Shown here one piece after another: positions 46,005 through 55,163 of a stretch of DNA of 64,000 bases (positions are counted from its first letter, which is position 1; each line of letters opens with the position of its first letter). The translations under genes were made by a program, and so were the position numbers. Under the pieces are notes generated by a model. The model made no database searches, had not been told where the DNA came from, and worked only from the letters and a program-made list of their open reading frames with translations. This DNA comes from an uncultured Alphaproteobacteria bacterium. Lineage in GTDB: Bacteria > Pseudomonadota > Alphaproteobacteria > Rhodobacterales > Rhodobacteraceae. The DNA is taken from positions 310,001 through 374,000 of the forward strand of contig CAKMYZ010000001.1 in assembly GCA_929200255.1 (NCBI GenBank), given 5' to 3'.

Positions 46005-46559
46005 ATGCATAGACGCACGGTGATTGCTGCGCCCTTTTTCCTGGCTCTGGCTGGCTGTGGTGTTCCCATTGGCCAGTCGAGTCAGCCGCGCCTTGATGTC
46101 AGTCGTGACTACAGCCTGCGGGGATTTGCATTCGCCGCACAGAACGGTTTGATCGTTTCGGAGCGCGAAAATTACTATCCCAACGGTGATATCGTCTGGA
46201 GAGGCGATCCGCGCGGGCCGCGCATCGCGCAAATAGCGGCGATGTTCAAAGAGGCCGCAAACCGCAGCAAGCAGGCTATCGATGGTGGCCAGCCGGTGAA
46301 TGTGTCGGTGACCTTGGTGCGTTTTCATGGTGTCACCAATCGCACCCGCTACAGTATCGGCGGCGTCTATAATGTCATCTTTGACATCACGATTCTGGAT
46401 GCCGGATCGGGCGCGGTGATCGAACCGACCCGCCGTGTCGTGGGCAATCTTGACGCACCGGGAGGCGAGCGTGCCGTCCAGTTGGAAGAAACCGGACAAA
46501 CGCAGAAAGTACGGGTCACGGATTTCCTGACACGTCTGTTAAGCGCGCAACTGATCTGA
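46005..46559 (+). CDS. Outer-membrane type lipoprotein (DUF6778-like)
   Basis: The 184-residue protein has a lipoprotein signal peptide with lipobox LALAGC (Cys at about residue 18). The mature part is a compact domain with NVSVTLVRFHGVTNRTRYSIGGVYNVIFDITILDAGSG. I recall this as DUF6778 of Rhodobacterales, unsure. The function is unknown. It is divergent from edd across about 170 bases and convergent with the LysE gene. Confidence 0.75.
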   Translation: MHRRTVIAAPFFLALAGCGVPIGQSSQPRLDVSRDYSLRGFAFAAQNGLIVSERENYYPNGDIVWRGDPRGPRIAQIAAMFKEAANRSKQAIDGGQPVNVSVTLVRFHGVTNRTRYSIGGVYNVIFDITILDAGSGAVIEPTRRVVGNLDAPGGERAVQLEETGQTQKVRVTDFLTRLLSAQLI

Positions 46560-46644
46560 TCACCTGGGGGTTAGATGCGGGCGAACCGGACGTTTTCGAA
46601 CGACCCTAGAATGGCCACTTAAGGTCGAGATAAGCCTTTAAGTC

Positions 46645-47277
46645 CTAGTGCCGAGCAACAGCGACGTTCACGCCGAGTGCGACCAGAATGCTGCCGCCTA
46701 TCCGACGCACAATTCTTGCGGCTGCAGCAGACCGGCGAAGCGCCGAAGTTACCTTGTCAGCCAATACGACAGCGATGACGTCAGCACTCGAAAACATGAA
46801 GTTTACGATTGTCCCCAAAATGAACAGTTGCAGCCAAATGGGAAAGGTTGCGCTCAAATCGGTGAACTGCGGGAGAAAAGCAACATAGAAGATGGCTGTC
46901 TTCGGGTTTAGCACCTCCACGGTGACACTTTCCCAGAATGCCCGCTTGGGCGACTTTGCATCCACTTCCAAAACGGACGTAGTGATGTTCTCTTGTGAAA
47001 AGAAGAGTTTCACGCCAAGCCAGACCAGATATGCGGCCCCTGCAAACTTCAAAACTGTGTACAGGATGGGAACGGCTTCGAACAGAATAGCCAGGCCCAG
47101 AGCAGCGGCGGCCACGTGCGCGTAACCGCCGATGTGGATTCCAAGTGCGGCCAACCAACCTGCTTTGCGGCCGCGTGCCATTGTCTGAGCGGCCGTGTAG
47201 AGCATTGCCGGGCCGGGCATATAAGCAAAAACAGACGTCGCAACCACGAAGGCAAATAAGAGTTCAAAAGACGGCAT
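46645..47277 (-). CDS. LysE/RhtB-type amino acid exporter
   Basis: The 210-residue inner-membrane protein shows LysE family features: six predicted helices and the N-terminal signature YMPGPAMLYTAAQTMARGRKAGWLAALGIHIGGY. It would export amino acids or homoserine lactone-like compounds. ATG 47277 (MPSFELLFAFVVATSV) begins the first helix; the track's ten extra residues are unlikely. Codon use looks slightly more AT-rich than neighbours, so an accessory origin is possible. Confidence 0.88.
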   Translation of the reverse strand: MPSFELLFAFVVATSVFAYMPGPAMLYTAAQTMARGRKAGWLAALGIHIGGYAHVAAAALGLAILFEAVPILYTVLKFAGAAYLVWLGVKLFFSQENITTSVLEVDAKSPKRAFWESVTVEVLNPKTAIFYVAFLPQFTDLSATFPIWLQLFILGTIVNFMFSSADVIAVVLADKVTSALRRSAAAARIVRRIGGSILVALGVNVAVARH

Positions 47278-47537
47278 CGGTTGTTTCCCTCTCTTCGTTT
47301 GATGCAAACCTAGACACAGCTCACTTCAGAAGCAATTGGCCGCGTCTCGACAAAGTTAGCAGACATTGATTCATTGCGAAGCATCGGGAAGGTATGGCCT
47401 CTTTCGTTGCCCCCCGGCCCAGCCTTGTCCGAACAGCGGTTTCCGCCTTCCCGTAGGGTTCTGCCCCGTCCGGCAGTCGACCTCACCTGCGCGTTGCAGG
47501 CTTTTCAGCACCGGGCAGAGCAGGTAAGGGGCGGGGT

Positions 47538-48740
47538 ATGACTGATTTATCCCCCTCACGGCCCGACGTCCGCCTGATCCCCAAAGCCGAAGCGCGCGCA
47601 ATTCGTCATGGTTTCCCTTGGGTCTATGCCAATGAATTGGTCATGGACCGGCGCACGCGCAAACTGCCCGCCGGCAGCCTTGCAAACCTCGAAGACGCCA
47701 GCCGCACGCCGATGGGTGTTGTGGCGATCAATCCGGCCTCCAAGATCATCTGCCGGATGCTGGACCAAGATCCCGATGCGGTGATTGACCAGAATTGGTT
47801 CGCGGCAAAGTTTACCCGCGCACTGGCCCATCGCGCGCGCCTTTACGATGCCCCGTTCTACCGGTTTGTTCATGCCGAGGCTGATGGCCTGCCGGGTGTT
47901 GTGATTGATCGCTTTGGCGATCTGGCCGTGGTGCAACCTAATGCCGCTTGGGCCGATGTGCTGATTGCGCCGCTGGTGGCGGCCTTGCAAGAGGTCACCG
48001 GGGTCACAACCGTGGTAATGAACGGCACAGGCCGTGCGCGCAGCCTTGAAGGGCTGGAGGAGCGGACAGAAGTTCTGGCGGGTACGGCCCCGACCGCACC
48101 CGTACCTGTGCCGATGAATGGGGCCACCTATATGGCCGATGTGATGGGTGGGCAAAAGACCGGCCTGTTTTATGACCAGCGCCCGAACCACGCTTTTGCC
48201 GCAAGCCTGTCCAAAGATTCGGCAGTGCTTGACGTTTTTTCACATGTTGGCGGCTTTGGTCTGGCAGCACTGGCCAATGATGCAGCATCGGTTCTGGCCG
48301 TGGATGGTTCTACCCCTGCGCTGGAACTGGCCGCGGCGGGGGCGGCCGCAATGAAGGTCACCGATCGTTTTACAACGCGCAAGGGCGACGCCTTTGATGT
48401 CTTGGCTGCATTGGGCGAGGAGGGGGCCAGTTTCGATGTCGTGGTCTGTGATCCACCTGCATTTGCGCCGTCAAAGCCCGCTCTGGATGCAGGGCTGCGC
48501 GCCTATGAGCGGGTGGCGCGATTGGCTGCACCCTTGGTAGCCGAGGGTGGTTATCTGGTGCTGTGTTCCTGTTCGCACGCCGCCGATCTGACCAAGTTCC
48601 GCAATGCCTGTTCGCGCGGGATCGGCCGGGGGGGGCGCCGGGGGCAGATCATCCACACAGGCTTTGCCGGGCCGGACCATCCGCTGATGCCGCATCTGGC
48701 CGAAAGCGGCTATCTCAAGGTGCTTGTTTACCGCCTATGA
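47538..48740 (+). CDS. RlmI/RlmK-type rRNA cytosine C5-methyltransferase
   Basis: The 400-residue SAM-dependent enzyme has an N-terminal PUA domain (about 10-85, RLIPKAEARAIRHGFPWVYANEL) and a Rossmann domain with VLDVFSHVGGFGLAALANDAASVLAVDGS (about 235) and CDPPAFAPSK, the family motif IV. It methylates 23S rRNA cytosines. The start has GGGGCGGGGT upstream, a weak site. The stop overlaps the following PIN gene by ATGA (48737-48740). Confidence 0.92.
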   Translation: MTDLSPSRPDVRLIPKAEARAIRHGFPWVYANELVMDRRTRKLPAGSLANLEDASRTPMGVVAINPASKIICRMLDQDPDAVIDQNWFAAKFTRALAHRARLYDAPFYRFVHAEADGLPGVVIDRFGDLAVVQPNAAWADVLIAPLVAALQEVTGVTTVVMNGTGRARSLEGLEERTEVLAGTAPTAPVPVPMNGATYMADVMGGQKTGLFYDQRPNHAFAASLSKDSAVLDVFSHVGGFGLAALANDAASVLAVDGSTPALELAAAGAAAMKVTDRFTTRKGDAFDVLAALGEEGASFDVVVCDPPAFAPSKPALDAGLRAYERVARLAAPLVAEGGYLVLCSCSHAADLTKFRNACSRGIGRGGRRGQIIHTGFAGPDHPLMPHLAESGYLKVLVYRL

Positions 48741-49279
48741 GGGTGATGCTGGACGCCTGTGTGCTGTACCCCACCGTGATGCGCGAGGTGCTTTTGGGCT
48801 GCGCACGGCTGGGTCTGTATGAGGCGCGCTGGTCAGAGCGGATTCTGGAAGAATGGGCGCGGGCCGCAGGCAAGCTTGGCCCCGAACAAGAGGTCTGGGC
48901 GCGGGGTGAGATTGCGGCACTTGGCGCGGTTTTTCCGCAGGCGTTGGTGCGCTATGATACTGGGTTAGAGCAACGCTTTTGGTTACCCGACCCCGCGGAC
49001 ATACACGTGCTGACAGCGGCAGTTGCCGGGTCCTGCGACGGTATTCTGACGATGAATGCCAAGGATTTCCCCAAAAACATTCTGGGGGATGCGGCATTGT
49101 TGCGCTGGGACCCGGACGGGTTTGTGCTGCTGTTGCTGGCAGAGGCCCCGGAACAGGTCCGGGCGGTGACCGAGGCGGTGTTGGCCGAGGCAAACCGGCT
49201 GTCCGCGCAGCCCTGGACCATACGGGCCTTGATGAAGAAAGCGCGGCTGCCACGGGTTGGCAAAGCCTTGGCGGCGTAG
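48737..49279 (+). CDS. PIN-domain ribonuclease-like protein (RSP_2648 type)
   Basis: The 180-residue protein starts MRVMLDACVLYPTVMREVLL, with the PIN acidic residue in LDACVL, and carries another acidic cluster in LPDPADIHVLTAAVAGSCDGILTMNAKDF. PIN domains cut RNA. The track's ORF begins 58 codons earlier in another frame of the methyltransferase; the true start overlaps the methyltransferase stop. No antitoxin-like gene is adjacent, so it is probably a housekeeping RNase coupled to rRNA methylation. It resembles the RSP_2648 family of Rhodobacterales, as I recall it. Confidence 0.82.
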   Translation: MRVMLDACVLYPTVMREVLLGCARLGLYEARWSERILEEWARAAGKLGPEQEVWARGEIAALGAVFPQALVRYDTGLEQRFWLPDPADIHVLTAAVAGSCDGILTMNAKDFPKNILGDAALLRWDPDGFVLLLLAEAPEQVRAVTEAVLAEANRLSAQPWTIRALMKKARLPRVGKALAA

Positions 49280-49300
49280 GTTGCTGCGTTCTGTAGGATG

Positions 49301-49341
49301 AAAAAATGGGCATGGAAACCCCTTGCTGGGTATCCACGCCC
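49301..49341 (-). terminator. Intrinsic terminator downstream of the M48 protease gene
   Basis: On the minus strand GGGCGTGGA (49341-49333) pairs with TCCATGCCC (49316-49308) with one G-U, followed by ATTTTTT. It lies about 105 bases after the protease stop and would end its transcript. The same DNA also follows the PIN gene on + but without a T run. Confidence 0.7.
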
Positions 49342-49446
49342 GACCGTAACATCGTTGCTCAAAAAGGTACTGTGATAACGTGACGAAGGTTGAGGTGGGG
49401 GGCGTTCGCTTTCTGTGTCCAAGCGCACACAGTGCGGTACGGCGCG

Positions 49447-50136
49447 TCAGCCGTCAGCGTCCCATTTCGCCTCATTGGCCTCAATCGCGGCGATGCGCAG
49501 GGGCGTCTTGGGGTGGCTCATCATCCAGGCGGGTGTCGCAGCACCACGCGCCCCGGTGAGGTTTTCCAGTTTGGCAAATAGGGTCTTTTGCGGTGCGGTT
49601 CCGATACCGGCCTTGACCAACAGGGCAGAGGCATAGGCGTCCGCCTCAAATTCGTCAGCACGCGACAGGCGCGCAGCCAGAAGGCTGGTCAACAGGCCCG
49701 CAATCCATGGACCGACACCGGGAATGAACCGCCCCAGGATCATCGCCAGTGCAGTACGCATCGCATTTTGCCCCGAAAAATCGATCATGCGGCGGCGGGA
49801 ATGGCCCAAGGCAACGTGGCCCAGTTCATGTGCAATGACGGTTGCCAATTCTTCTGATGTGACTTCGCCTGCACGGTATTTGTTGAAAAAGCCGCGCGTG
49901 ATGAAGATACGCCCATCAGGTGCCGCAAGGCCATTGACCGGTTCAATTTCATAGATATGCACCTTGATCCGATCGATATCGAGGGCCTTGGCCATGCGCT
50001 CTGTCAGCGCCCTTAGGGTCGGATCAGCCAGTTCGGTTGATTTATCGTCCAGCTCGCGCGCCGTGCGCCAGACGGAAAACCGATACATGGCAAGGCCGTA
50101 AAGGATGGCCAGCAGGATAGGGGCGAGTTTGATCAT
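49447..50136 (-). CDS. M48 family membrane-bound metalloprotease
   Basis: The 229-residue protein has an N-terminal membrane segment (LAPILLAILYGLAMYRF) and the zinc motif HELGH in TVIAHELGHVALGHSRRR (about 107). A second hydrophobic segment (about 150-175) follows, then a third zinc ligand in a DEFEADAYA motif (about 176). The fold matches M48 (HtpX/Oma1-like) and acts at the inner membrane. It lies downstream of no co-directional gene, and a terminator ends it. Confidence 0.9.
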   Translation of the reverse strand: MIKLAPILLAILYGLAMYRFSVWRTARELDDKSTELADPTLRALTERMAKALDIDRIKVHIYEIEPVNGLAAPDGRIFITRGFFNKYRAGEVTSEELATVIAHELGHVALGHSRRRMIDFSGQNAMRTALAMILGRFIPGVGPWIAGLLTSLLAARLSRADEFEADAYASALLVKAGIGTAPQKTLFAKLENLTGARGAATPAWMMSHPKTPLRIAAIEANEAKWDADG

Positions 50137-50367
50137 GTCTTAGATATGGGCATGAGGCAGTGGTTCTCAAGTGCGATGGTTGTGGCTTGATACCGTGAGT
50201 TGCTGGTTTTGGGGCGAATGTCGAGGGTCGCTGTGCGGACAAGCCGGACCTTCACTTCTGATCTTACATCACATATCGGTATAGCTCGGACCGACTTGAC
50301 CAACCGCACATTAGGCTGGTCTGGCGAGGGCCGGTCGAGGCGCTAAGATTATACATTGTGAGCCCAA

Positions 50368-50604
50368 TTACTCCTTTTGGATAATCAACAGATCGGTAAG
50401 GAAAGAATAGCCAAAGAAGCTAAGCACGGCCAACGCAACCGAGTATGGCCCGATAGTCTTTACTGATTCCCACCATTGTTGCCAAAATTCGAGCCCGAGC
50501 GATCCTCTTTGCCAGATGGCGATCGCCGGAATCCCCATTGTCATTGTGATCATGATCAAAGTGCCAACAATTGGCTGCTTTGCCTTCGTAGGAAGCTTAT
50601 TCAC
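50368..50604 (-). CDS. Small two-helix membrane protein (DUF2798-like)
   Basis: The 78-residue protein has two membrane segments (IVGTLIMITMTMGIPAIAIW and YSVALAVLSFFGYSFLTDLL) separated by a WQQWWESVKTIGP loop, resembling DUF2798 proteins. The function is unknown. It is divergent from the LysR regulator with 79 bases between starts, the classical position for a LysR-controlled target. AT content is clearly higher than in neighbours, suggesting recent acquisition together with the regulator. Confidence 0.75.
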   Translation of the reverse strand: MNKLPTKAKQPIVGTLIMITMTMGIPAIAIWQRGSLGLEFWQQWWESVKTIGPYSVALAVLSFFGYSFLTDLLIIQKE

Positions 50605-50683
50605 TGTAATGCCTTTCAGAAAGTATTGGAATCTCCAACAGTATCATTTCAAAAATGAGGCAAAATATGTAATTTAGAAATGT

Positions 50684-51628
50684 ATGGTTGCAAAAATGAA
50701 AAAATTTTCATTCGATCCTTTGTTTTGGTTTTGTCTTATCGTGGAGGAAGGGAACCTGACAAAGGCAGCCGCACGCCTGGGTGTCTCTGTGCCGACACTT
50801 TCGCGCCAATTGGCCACGCTTGAAACAAAAATCGGGCATCAGTTGCTTCATCGCAATGCCCGACAGCTTAACCTGACCAATGTCGGGGAAACCTACTATA
50901 ATACTCTGGCGCCCAGCTTGGCTCTTTTGCAGGAACAAGTCGCGCAGTTACAAGATAGTGAGCACGACCTGTCTGGTCGTATTCACCTGACCTGCCCGGA
51001 AACGGCATTTACAACCTATGTTAATGAGTGGGTCTGCGCTTTCCTGAAGGCTCACCCGAAGATTCAGATGAGCATATCATTCGATATTTCCGAACATGCA
51101 TTTGAAACCCAGCAAAGTGATCTTGCAATTGTCATTCGTCCACCGACGAAATCCACACTGACGCAAATTCGCGTGTTGGAGCAAGAAATGTGCCTGACCG
51201 CCGCACCTGAATATCTTGATCAGAACGGCAAACCCGAGACCTTGGACAATCTGGACCAGTTCGATTGCCTGACTCTTGGGGGAAACGATATTTGGCCGTT
51301 TGTCCAAACCGGGTCAGCGGACGTTCCCACACCCACATCACGCTATGCAACACACAGTATGTCTGCATTGATCGAGGCCAGCGTCTCCGGGCTTGGGATT
51401 TGCTATTGCCCGAAGTTTTTGGTGCAGCCACATATTGCGACCGGGAGACTTATCAGGATTTTGCCACACATTCGGCTACCAGATCGCAACATTTATTTGG
51501 TTTATGGTAACCCAAAACTGATGCCTGCGCGGGTCCGAAAACTGCGTGATCATCTGATTGAACAGGCCAGGTCATTCGATAGGGGGCCCAAAAGCAGATA
51601 CCTGAAGAAACCGAATTCTAGTGATTAG
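50684..51628 (+). CDS. LysR-family transcriptional regulator
   Basis: The 314-residue protein has an N-terminal winged helix (about 8-68, DPLFWFCLIVEEGNLTKAAARLGVSVPTLSRQLATLETKIG) and a C-terminal effector-binding domain (about 95-300). It contains typical sequence such as LSGRIHLTCPETAFTTYV. The start at 50684 or 50696 cannot be separated, since neither has a strong ribosome site. It is divergent from the small DUF2798-like gene, its most likely target. The region is AT-richer than average, so the pair may be accessory. Confidence 0.9.
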   Translation: MVAKMKKFSFDPLFWFCLIVEEGNLTKAAARLGVSVPTLSRQLATLETKIGHQLLHRNARQLNLTNVGETYYNTLAPSLALLQEQVAQLQDSEHDLSGRIHLTCPETAFTTYVNEWVCAFLKAHPKIQMSISFDISEHAFETQQSDLAIVIRPPTKSTLTQIRVLEQEMCLTAAPEYLDQNGKPETLDNLDQFDCLTLGGNDIWPFVQTGSADVPTPTSRYATHSMSALIEASVSGLGICYCPKFLVQPHIATGRLIRILPHIRLPDRNIYLVYGNPKLMPARVRKLRDHLIEQARSFDRGPKSRYLKKPNSSD

Positions 51629-51831
51629 AATTTCCGTCTTCTGTTCCAACAAACACGGCTTTGGAAGCAACCCTGCGCTTCGTTTGGGATCAACGCATTT
51701 CCCCTAACACGATCTATTTTGTGAAGTGCTGGGTTTTTCCAAAATGGGCAGTTGCGCCACTTCTGACACACCGCTGAATACGCTACAATGGGCTCGTTCC
51801 GGCCATTCACCCACAGCTTGATCTTGCGATC

Positions 51832-53019
51832 CTACCGCCCCAGCGTTTTCATCCCAGCCTCGATCCCCGCAAGTGTCATGGGCACCATGCGATCGGCCCC
51901 GAAAATCTCTTGGATCATTTGGATCGACTGCGTGTAGGGCCAGTAGCGCTGTTCCAGCGGGTTGATCCATAGGTGATTGGGCCACTGATCGCGGGCGCGT
52001 TCCAGCCAGGTGTGTCCGGCCTCTTCGTTCCAATGCTCGTTTGCGCCACCTTTAAAGGCGATCTCATAGGGGGACATGCTGGCGTCGCCCACAAAAATGC
52101 ATTTGTAGTCGGGGCCGTAGGTGCGCAGGATGTCCCATGTGGGCGTTTGTGCGTCCCAACGGCGGCGGTTGTCTTTCCACACACCTTCATAAAGGCAGTT
52201 GTGAAAGTAGAAGTATTCGAAGTGTTTGAATTCGGATTTGGCGGCGCTGAACAATTCTTCCACCACTTTGATATGGGGGTCCATGGATCCGCCGATGTCC
52301 AGGAACAACAGCACTTTGACCGCATTGCGCCGCTCTGGCCGGGTTTGCACATCCAGATAGCCGTGTTCGGCCGTCGCCCGAATGGTCCCGTTGAGGTCAA
52401 GCTCTTCATGGGCCCCATCGCGGGCCCAGCGGCGCAGGCGTTTAAGTGCGACCTTGATGTTGCGCGTCCCCAACTCGACCGTATCATCAAGGTTCTTGAA
52501 GTCGCGTTTGTCCCAGACTTTGACCGCGCGCTGGTGGCGGCTTTCGTTCTGGCCGATGCGCACCCCTTCGGGGTTGTAGCCATAAGCACCAAAGGGCGAA
52601 GTGCCCGCCGTCCCAACCCATTTGGACCCACCTTGATGGCGGCCCTTTTGCTCTTCCAGCCGTTTCTTGAGGGTCTCCATCAGCTTGTCAAAGCCACCCA
52701 GCGCGTCAATCTCGGCCTTTTCTGCATCGCTAAGGTGTTTTTCGGCGAGCTTCTCAAGCCAGTCAGCCGGGATATCGACAGCGTTCAGCACAGCCTCGTC
52801 CGGAATGCTGTCCAGCCCTTCAAAGGTAGCCGCGAAGGCGCGGTCAAATTTGTCTAGGTGCCGTTCGTCCTTGACCATGACGGTGCGCGCCAGAAAGTAG
52901 AAGGCCTCAACTTCATATGTCGCCAGCCCCGCTTTCATGCCTTCCAGAAACGACAGGAACTCGCGCAGCGACACGGGCACTCCGTTGCTGCGCAGATTGT
53001 CGAAGAAGGGCAGGAACAT
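51832..53019 (-). CDS. VWA-domain protein (CoxE-like), partner of MoxR ATPase
   Basis: The 395-residue protein has an N-terminal helical region (FFDNLRSNGVPVSLREFLSFLEGMKAGLATY) and a von Willebrand A domain (about 225-340) with MIDAS motif FLDIGGSMD. Proteins like this act with MoxR ATPases as chaperones that insert metals or cofactors. I set the start at 53019, where MFLPFFDNLRSNGVP begins; the longer track ORF runs through the small membrane gene. It is the last gene of a minus-strand series that begins with the MoxR gene at 57160. Confidence 0.88.
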   Translation of the reverse strand: MFLPFFDNLRSNGVPVSLREFLSFLEGMKAGLATYEVEAFYFLARTVMVKDERHLDKFDRAFAATFEGLDSIPDEAVLNAVDIPADWLEKLAEKHLSDAEKAEIDALGGFDKLMETLKKRLEEQKGRHQGGSKWVGTAGTSPFGAYGYNPEGVRIGQNESRHQRAVKVWDKRDFKNLDDTVELGTRNIKVALKRLRRWARDGAHEELDLNGTIRATAEHGYLDVQTRPERRNAVKVLLFLDIGGSMDPHIKVVEELFSAAKSEFKHFEYFYFHNCLYEGVWKDNRRRWDAQTPTWDILRTYGPDYKCIFVGDASMSPYEIAFKGGANEHWNEEAGHTWLERARDQWPNHLWINPLEQRYWPYTQSIQMIQEIFGADRMVPMTLAGIEAGMKTLGR

Positions 53020-53023
53020 CGCG

Positions 53024-53194
53024 TCAGACGTAGCTGCGTTCAATGAAGATGAGTGCGAACAGGCCGACAAGCGCAAAGAGGATCGCAAAAGCGGTCCCCC
53101 ATTGCAACATATCAAGCCGCTTACCGCCACGCGCTTTGGCGCGAAACGCCCCTAAAATCGCGCCGAACACAAAACCCGTGAGTGGAAAGATCAT
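53024..53194 (-). CDS. Small membrane protein, 56 residues (missed by the ORF track)
   Basis: Read from ATG 53194 to TGA 53024, the product begins MIFPLTGFVFGAILGAFRAK and ends LIFIERSYV. It has two hydrophobic segments separated by a basic RAKARGGKRLD stretch. It sits exactly between the DUF2927 gene (stop 53209) and the VWA gene (start 53019), 4-15 bases from each. This tight spacing, the good hydropathy pattern and my recollection of similar small proteins in Rhodobacterales support a real gene, though its function is unknown. Confidence 0.75.
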   Translation of the reverse strand: MIFPLTGFVFGAILGAFRAKARGGKRLDMLQWGTAFAILFALVGLFALIFIERSYV

Positions 53195-53208
53195 CTGGTA
53201 AGCCCTTG

Positions 53209-54552
53209 TCAGCTAGGCGGAATATCCGGTGGCAGTGAGGCGATTTCATTAAGGCGGTCGATCACCTCTTCGCGGCTGCCAAACCCATAAAGCCCCCATC
53301 CCAGACTGTCCAGCCGCAGCGCCATGCCTGCGTCAGTATCATCCTGCAGGTCCAGCGCTTCGGCCTTGAACATCATCAAGAGCGTCAGCAGGGCTGCGTT
53401 TTCGTGTTTCTGTGCAACCGGGATGGCCCGATCCGTGATGGCAATTGTGGCCTCTGCATTGCCGGATATCAGCGTGAAGGCGGCCAGTTGCACAGCGATA
53501 TGGGCCGAGTGAATATCGGTGATGGGGTTTTGCGCATAGACCCGGCGGGCGGCATTGAAGGCACCCAGCGCCAGCGTGGCGTCATTTCCAATTTGCAGTC
53601 GCCCATAGACGTAATTGGCAAACCCTTCGCGCGGGCCCGTCCAGCCCAGCGACTGCCCGATGGCAATCGCCCTGCTAGCGGCCTGCCTGCGGCGGCTGTT
53701 TGGGGCGCTGCCCAAAGCAAGTTCCATCGCGGTGATCCATTCGCGTGACGTATCTGATGGGATTTGCCCGCCGCGCCGTTGGCCACGTGGATTCAGGCGG
53801 CGCAGGATCCGGGGCAGGCGTTCGGCCACCTGCTGTTCACTCATCCCGCTTTGCAGTTCTGGCGCATAATAGGCGCGTAGGATCAGCATATCAAAACCGG
53901 TCAGCACCGCATGGATGTTATCGTCGTTAAAGACAGAGTCAGGCAGGCGGTAAAGGTCATTCAGCGGACCCAGCGCCTGCGCCAGTTCTTCGTGCAGGCA
54001 ATCGCGGATTTCTTGTGGGGTCACATCGGAGGGCAGAAAAATCGCGGCTTTTTCGCGTTGCCGCACCGTTGCCCAGTTCAGCCTTGGGGTGTTGCGGGCG
54101 GCCCGCAATTCTGCCCAGCTTTGCACACGCGGCACAACAAAGCAGGCCGCATTCGGGGCCACACGTTGCAGGGTGCGATTGGGCACCGCCTCGATCACGA
54201 TATTGGCGTCATCCTCAGCGGTGAACCGAATGTCGATCTGTGCTTCGCGGCGCAACCGGTTCAGCAAATCGGTAAGATCATTGACGGTTGTTTGGTTGAC
54301 CGGCCCCTGGACGCGTACGGTGATGGGTCCTTCGAACCGCGACAGCACCGGCAGCTTGCGCCCGCTTTCCATCCGAAAGGCAAGGTCAATGAAATCCAGC
54401 GCAATTTCAGAGTTGGGCCGCATGGCCGGTCCGGGACTGGCGGCACGAAAACGGCTGGCCTCTGGGAAATCCAGACGGATCGGGTCGGGCCCAGCGGGCA
54501 TCTGGGTGCAGCCCATGAGTGCTGCGAAGGCGATGACAAAAAGGTGCTTCAT
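53209..54552 (-). CDS. DUF2927 domain lipoprotein
   Basis: The 447-residue product has a lipobox (FAALMGCTQ, Cys at about 15) and a DUF2927 domain (about 90-270). The domain includes FTAEDDANIVIEAV, a zinc-protease-like region without an intact HExxH, and LHEELAQALGPLNDLYRLPDSVFNDDNIH, a HEE-type metal motif. A C-terminal tetratricopeptide-like region follows. Its start overlaps the GNAT stop by ATGA, coupling the genes. Function is unknown; the gene sits in the MoxR-VWA cluster. Confidence 0.85.
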   Translation of the reverse strand: MKHLFVIAFAALMGCTQMPAGPDPIRLDFPEASRFRAASPGPAMRPNSEIALDFIDLAFRMESGRKLPVLSRFEGPITVRVQGPVNQTTVNDLTDLLNRLRREAQIDIRFTAEDDANIVIEAVPNRTLQRVAPNAACFVVPRVQSWAELRAARNTPRLNWATVRQREKAAIFLPSDVTPQEIRDCLHEELAQALGPLNDLYRLPDSVFNDDNIHAVLTGFDMLILRAYYAPELQSGMSEQQVAERLPRILRRLNPRGQRRGGQIPSDTSREWITAMELALGSAPNSRRRQAASRAIAIGQSLGWTGPREGFANYVYGRLQIGNDATLALGAFNAARRVYAQNPITDIHSAHIAVQLAAFTLISGNAEATIAITDRAIPVAQKHENAALLTLLMMFKAEALDLQDDTDAGMALRLDSLGWGLYGFGSREEVIDRLNEIASLPPDIPPS

Positions 54553-55007
54553 CCGGGGCGCTGGTATTTGATGAAATTGGTGTGCTGGCCCACGCGGTCA
54601 TAGAGCCTGCGACCTGCCAAGTTGTCATCTTGTGTGAGCCAATAGACCGCAGGCGCGCCGGCGTCATCAGCGGCGGCATAGACAGCCGCGATCAACCTGC
54701 GCCCGATACCCGTGCCGCGCACAGATGGGTCTGCATATAAATCCTGCAGATAGCAGACGTTTTCCACCCGCCAGCAATGGCGGTGAAACAGATAGTGGAC
54801 AAGCCCCACAACACGCCCGTCCTGTTCAGCGACAAGGGCGTTGAAATCAGCGCTGTCGTCTCCAAGTAGCCGCGAAAATGTGCTTTGATAGACGGCCTCT
54901 GGCACGCTGGATTTGTAGAACGTCAGATAGTCGGTCCAAAGATCGCGCCAAACGGCCTCATCATTGGCCGCCAATGGACGAATTGTAACGGTGGGTGCGG
55001 TAGTCAT
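54549..55007 (-). CDS. GNAT family N-acetyltransferase
   Basis: The 152-residue protein has the GNAT acetyl-CoA loop DLYADPSVRGTGIGRRLIAAVYAAADDAGAP (about 85-115) and a C-terminal NLAGRRLYDRVG. It acetylates an unknown amine or protein. I chose ATG 55007 (MTTAPTVTIRPLAANDE); the track start lies 33 codons upstream in unlikely sequence. It overlaps the DUF2927 gene by four bases at its stop (54549-54552), so both are probably co-expressed. Confidence 0.88.
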   Translation of the reverse strand: MTTAPTVTIRPLAANDEAVWRDLWTDYLTFYKSSVPEAVYQSTFSRLLGDDSADFNALVAEQDGRVVGLVHYLFHRHCWRVENVCYLQDLYADPSVRGTGIGRRLIAAVYAAADDAGAPAVYWLTQDDNLAGRRLYDRVGQHTNFIKYQRPG

Positions 55008-55163
55008 ATGGATGCTCGTGTTCGGCTTTTGCCAACAATAGCGGGCATTGCTGGGTTGGCCAGTCAATTCGCCGTGGGGTGCCCCTGCTGACCATGTCCT
55101 ACCCACATGGCATTATTCCAGCACATGACAGGCGGCGGACTTCGCCTATGCCCTGACCTCTGG

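Noticed and set aside
48737-49279. Toxin-antitoxin system based on the PIN protein
   Set aside because: No adjacent small antitoxin gene; the PIN gene is instead coupled to the rRNA methyltransferase, a housekeeping context.
51625-51831. Possible transposase remnant between the LysR and VWA genes
   Set aside because: Short ORFs here show no DDE motif, terminal repeats or target duplications; only a vague impression.
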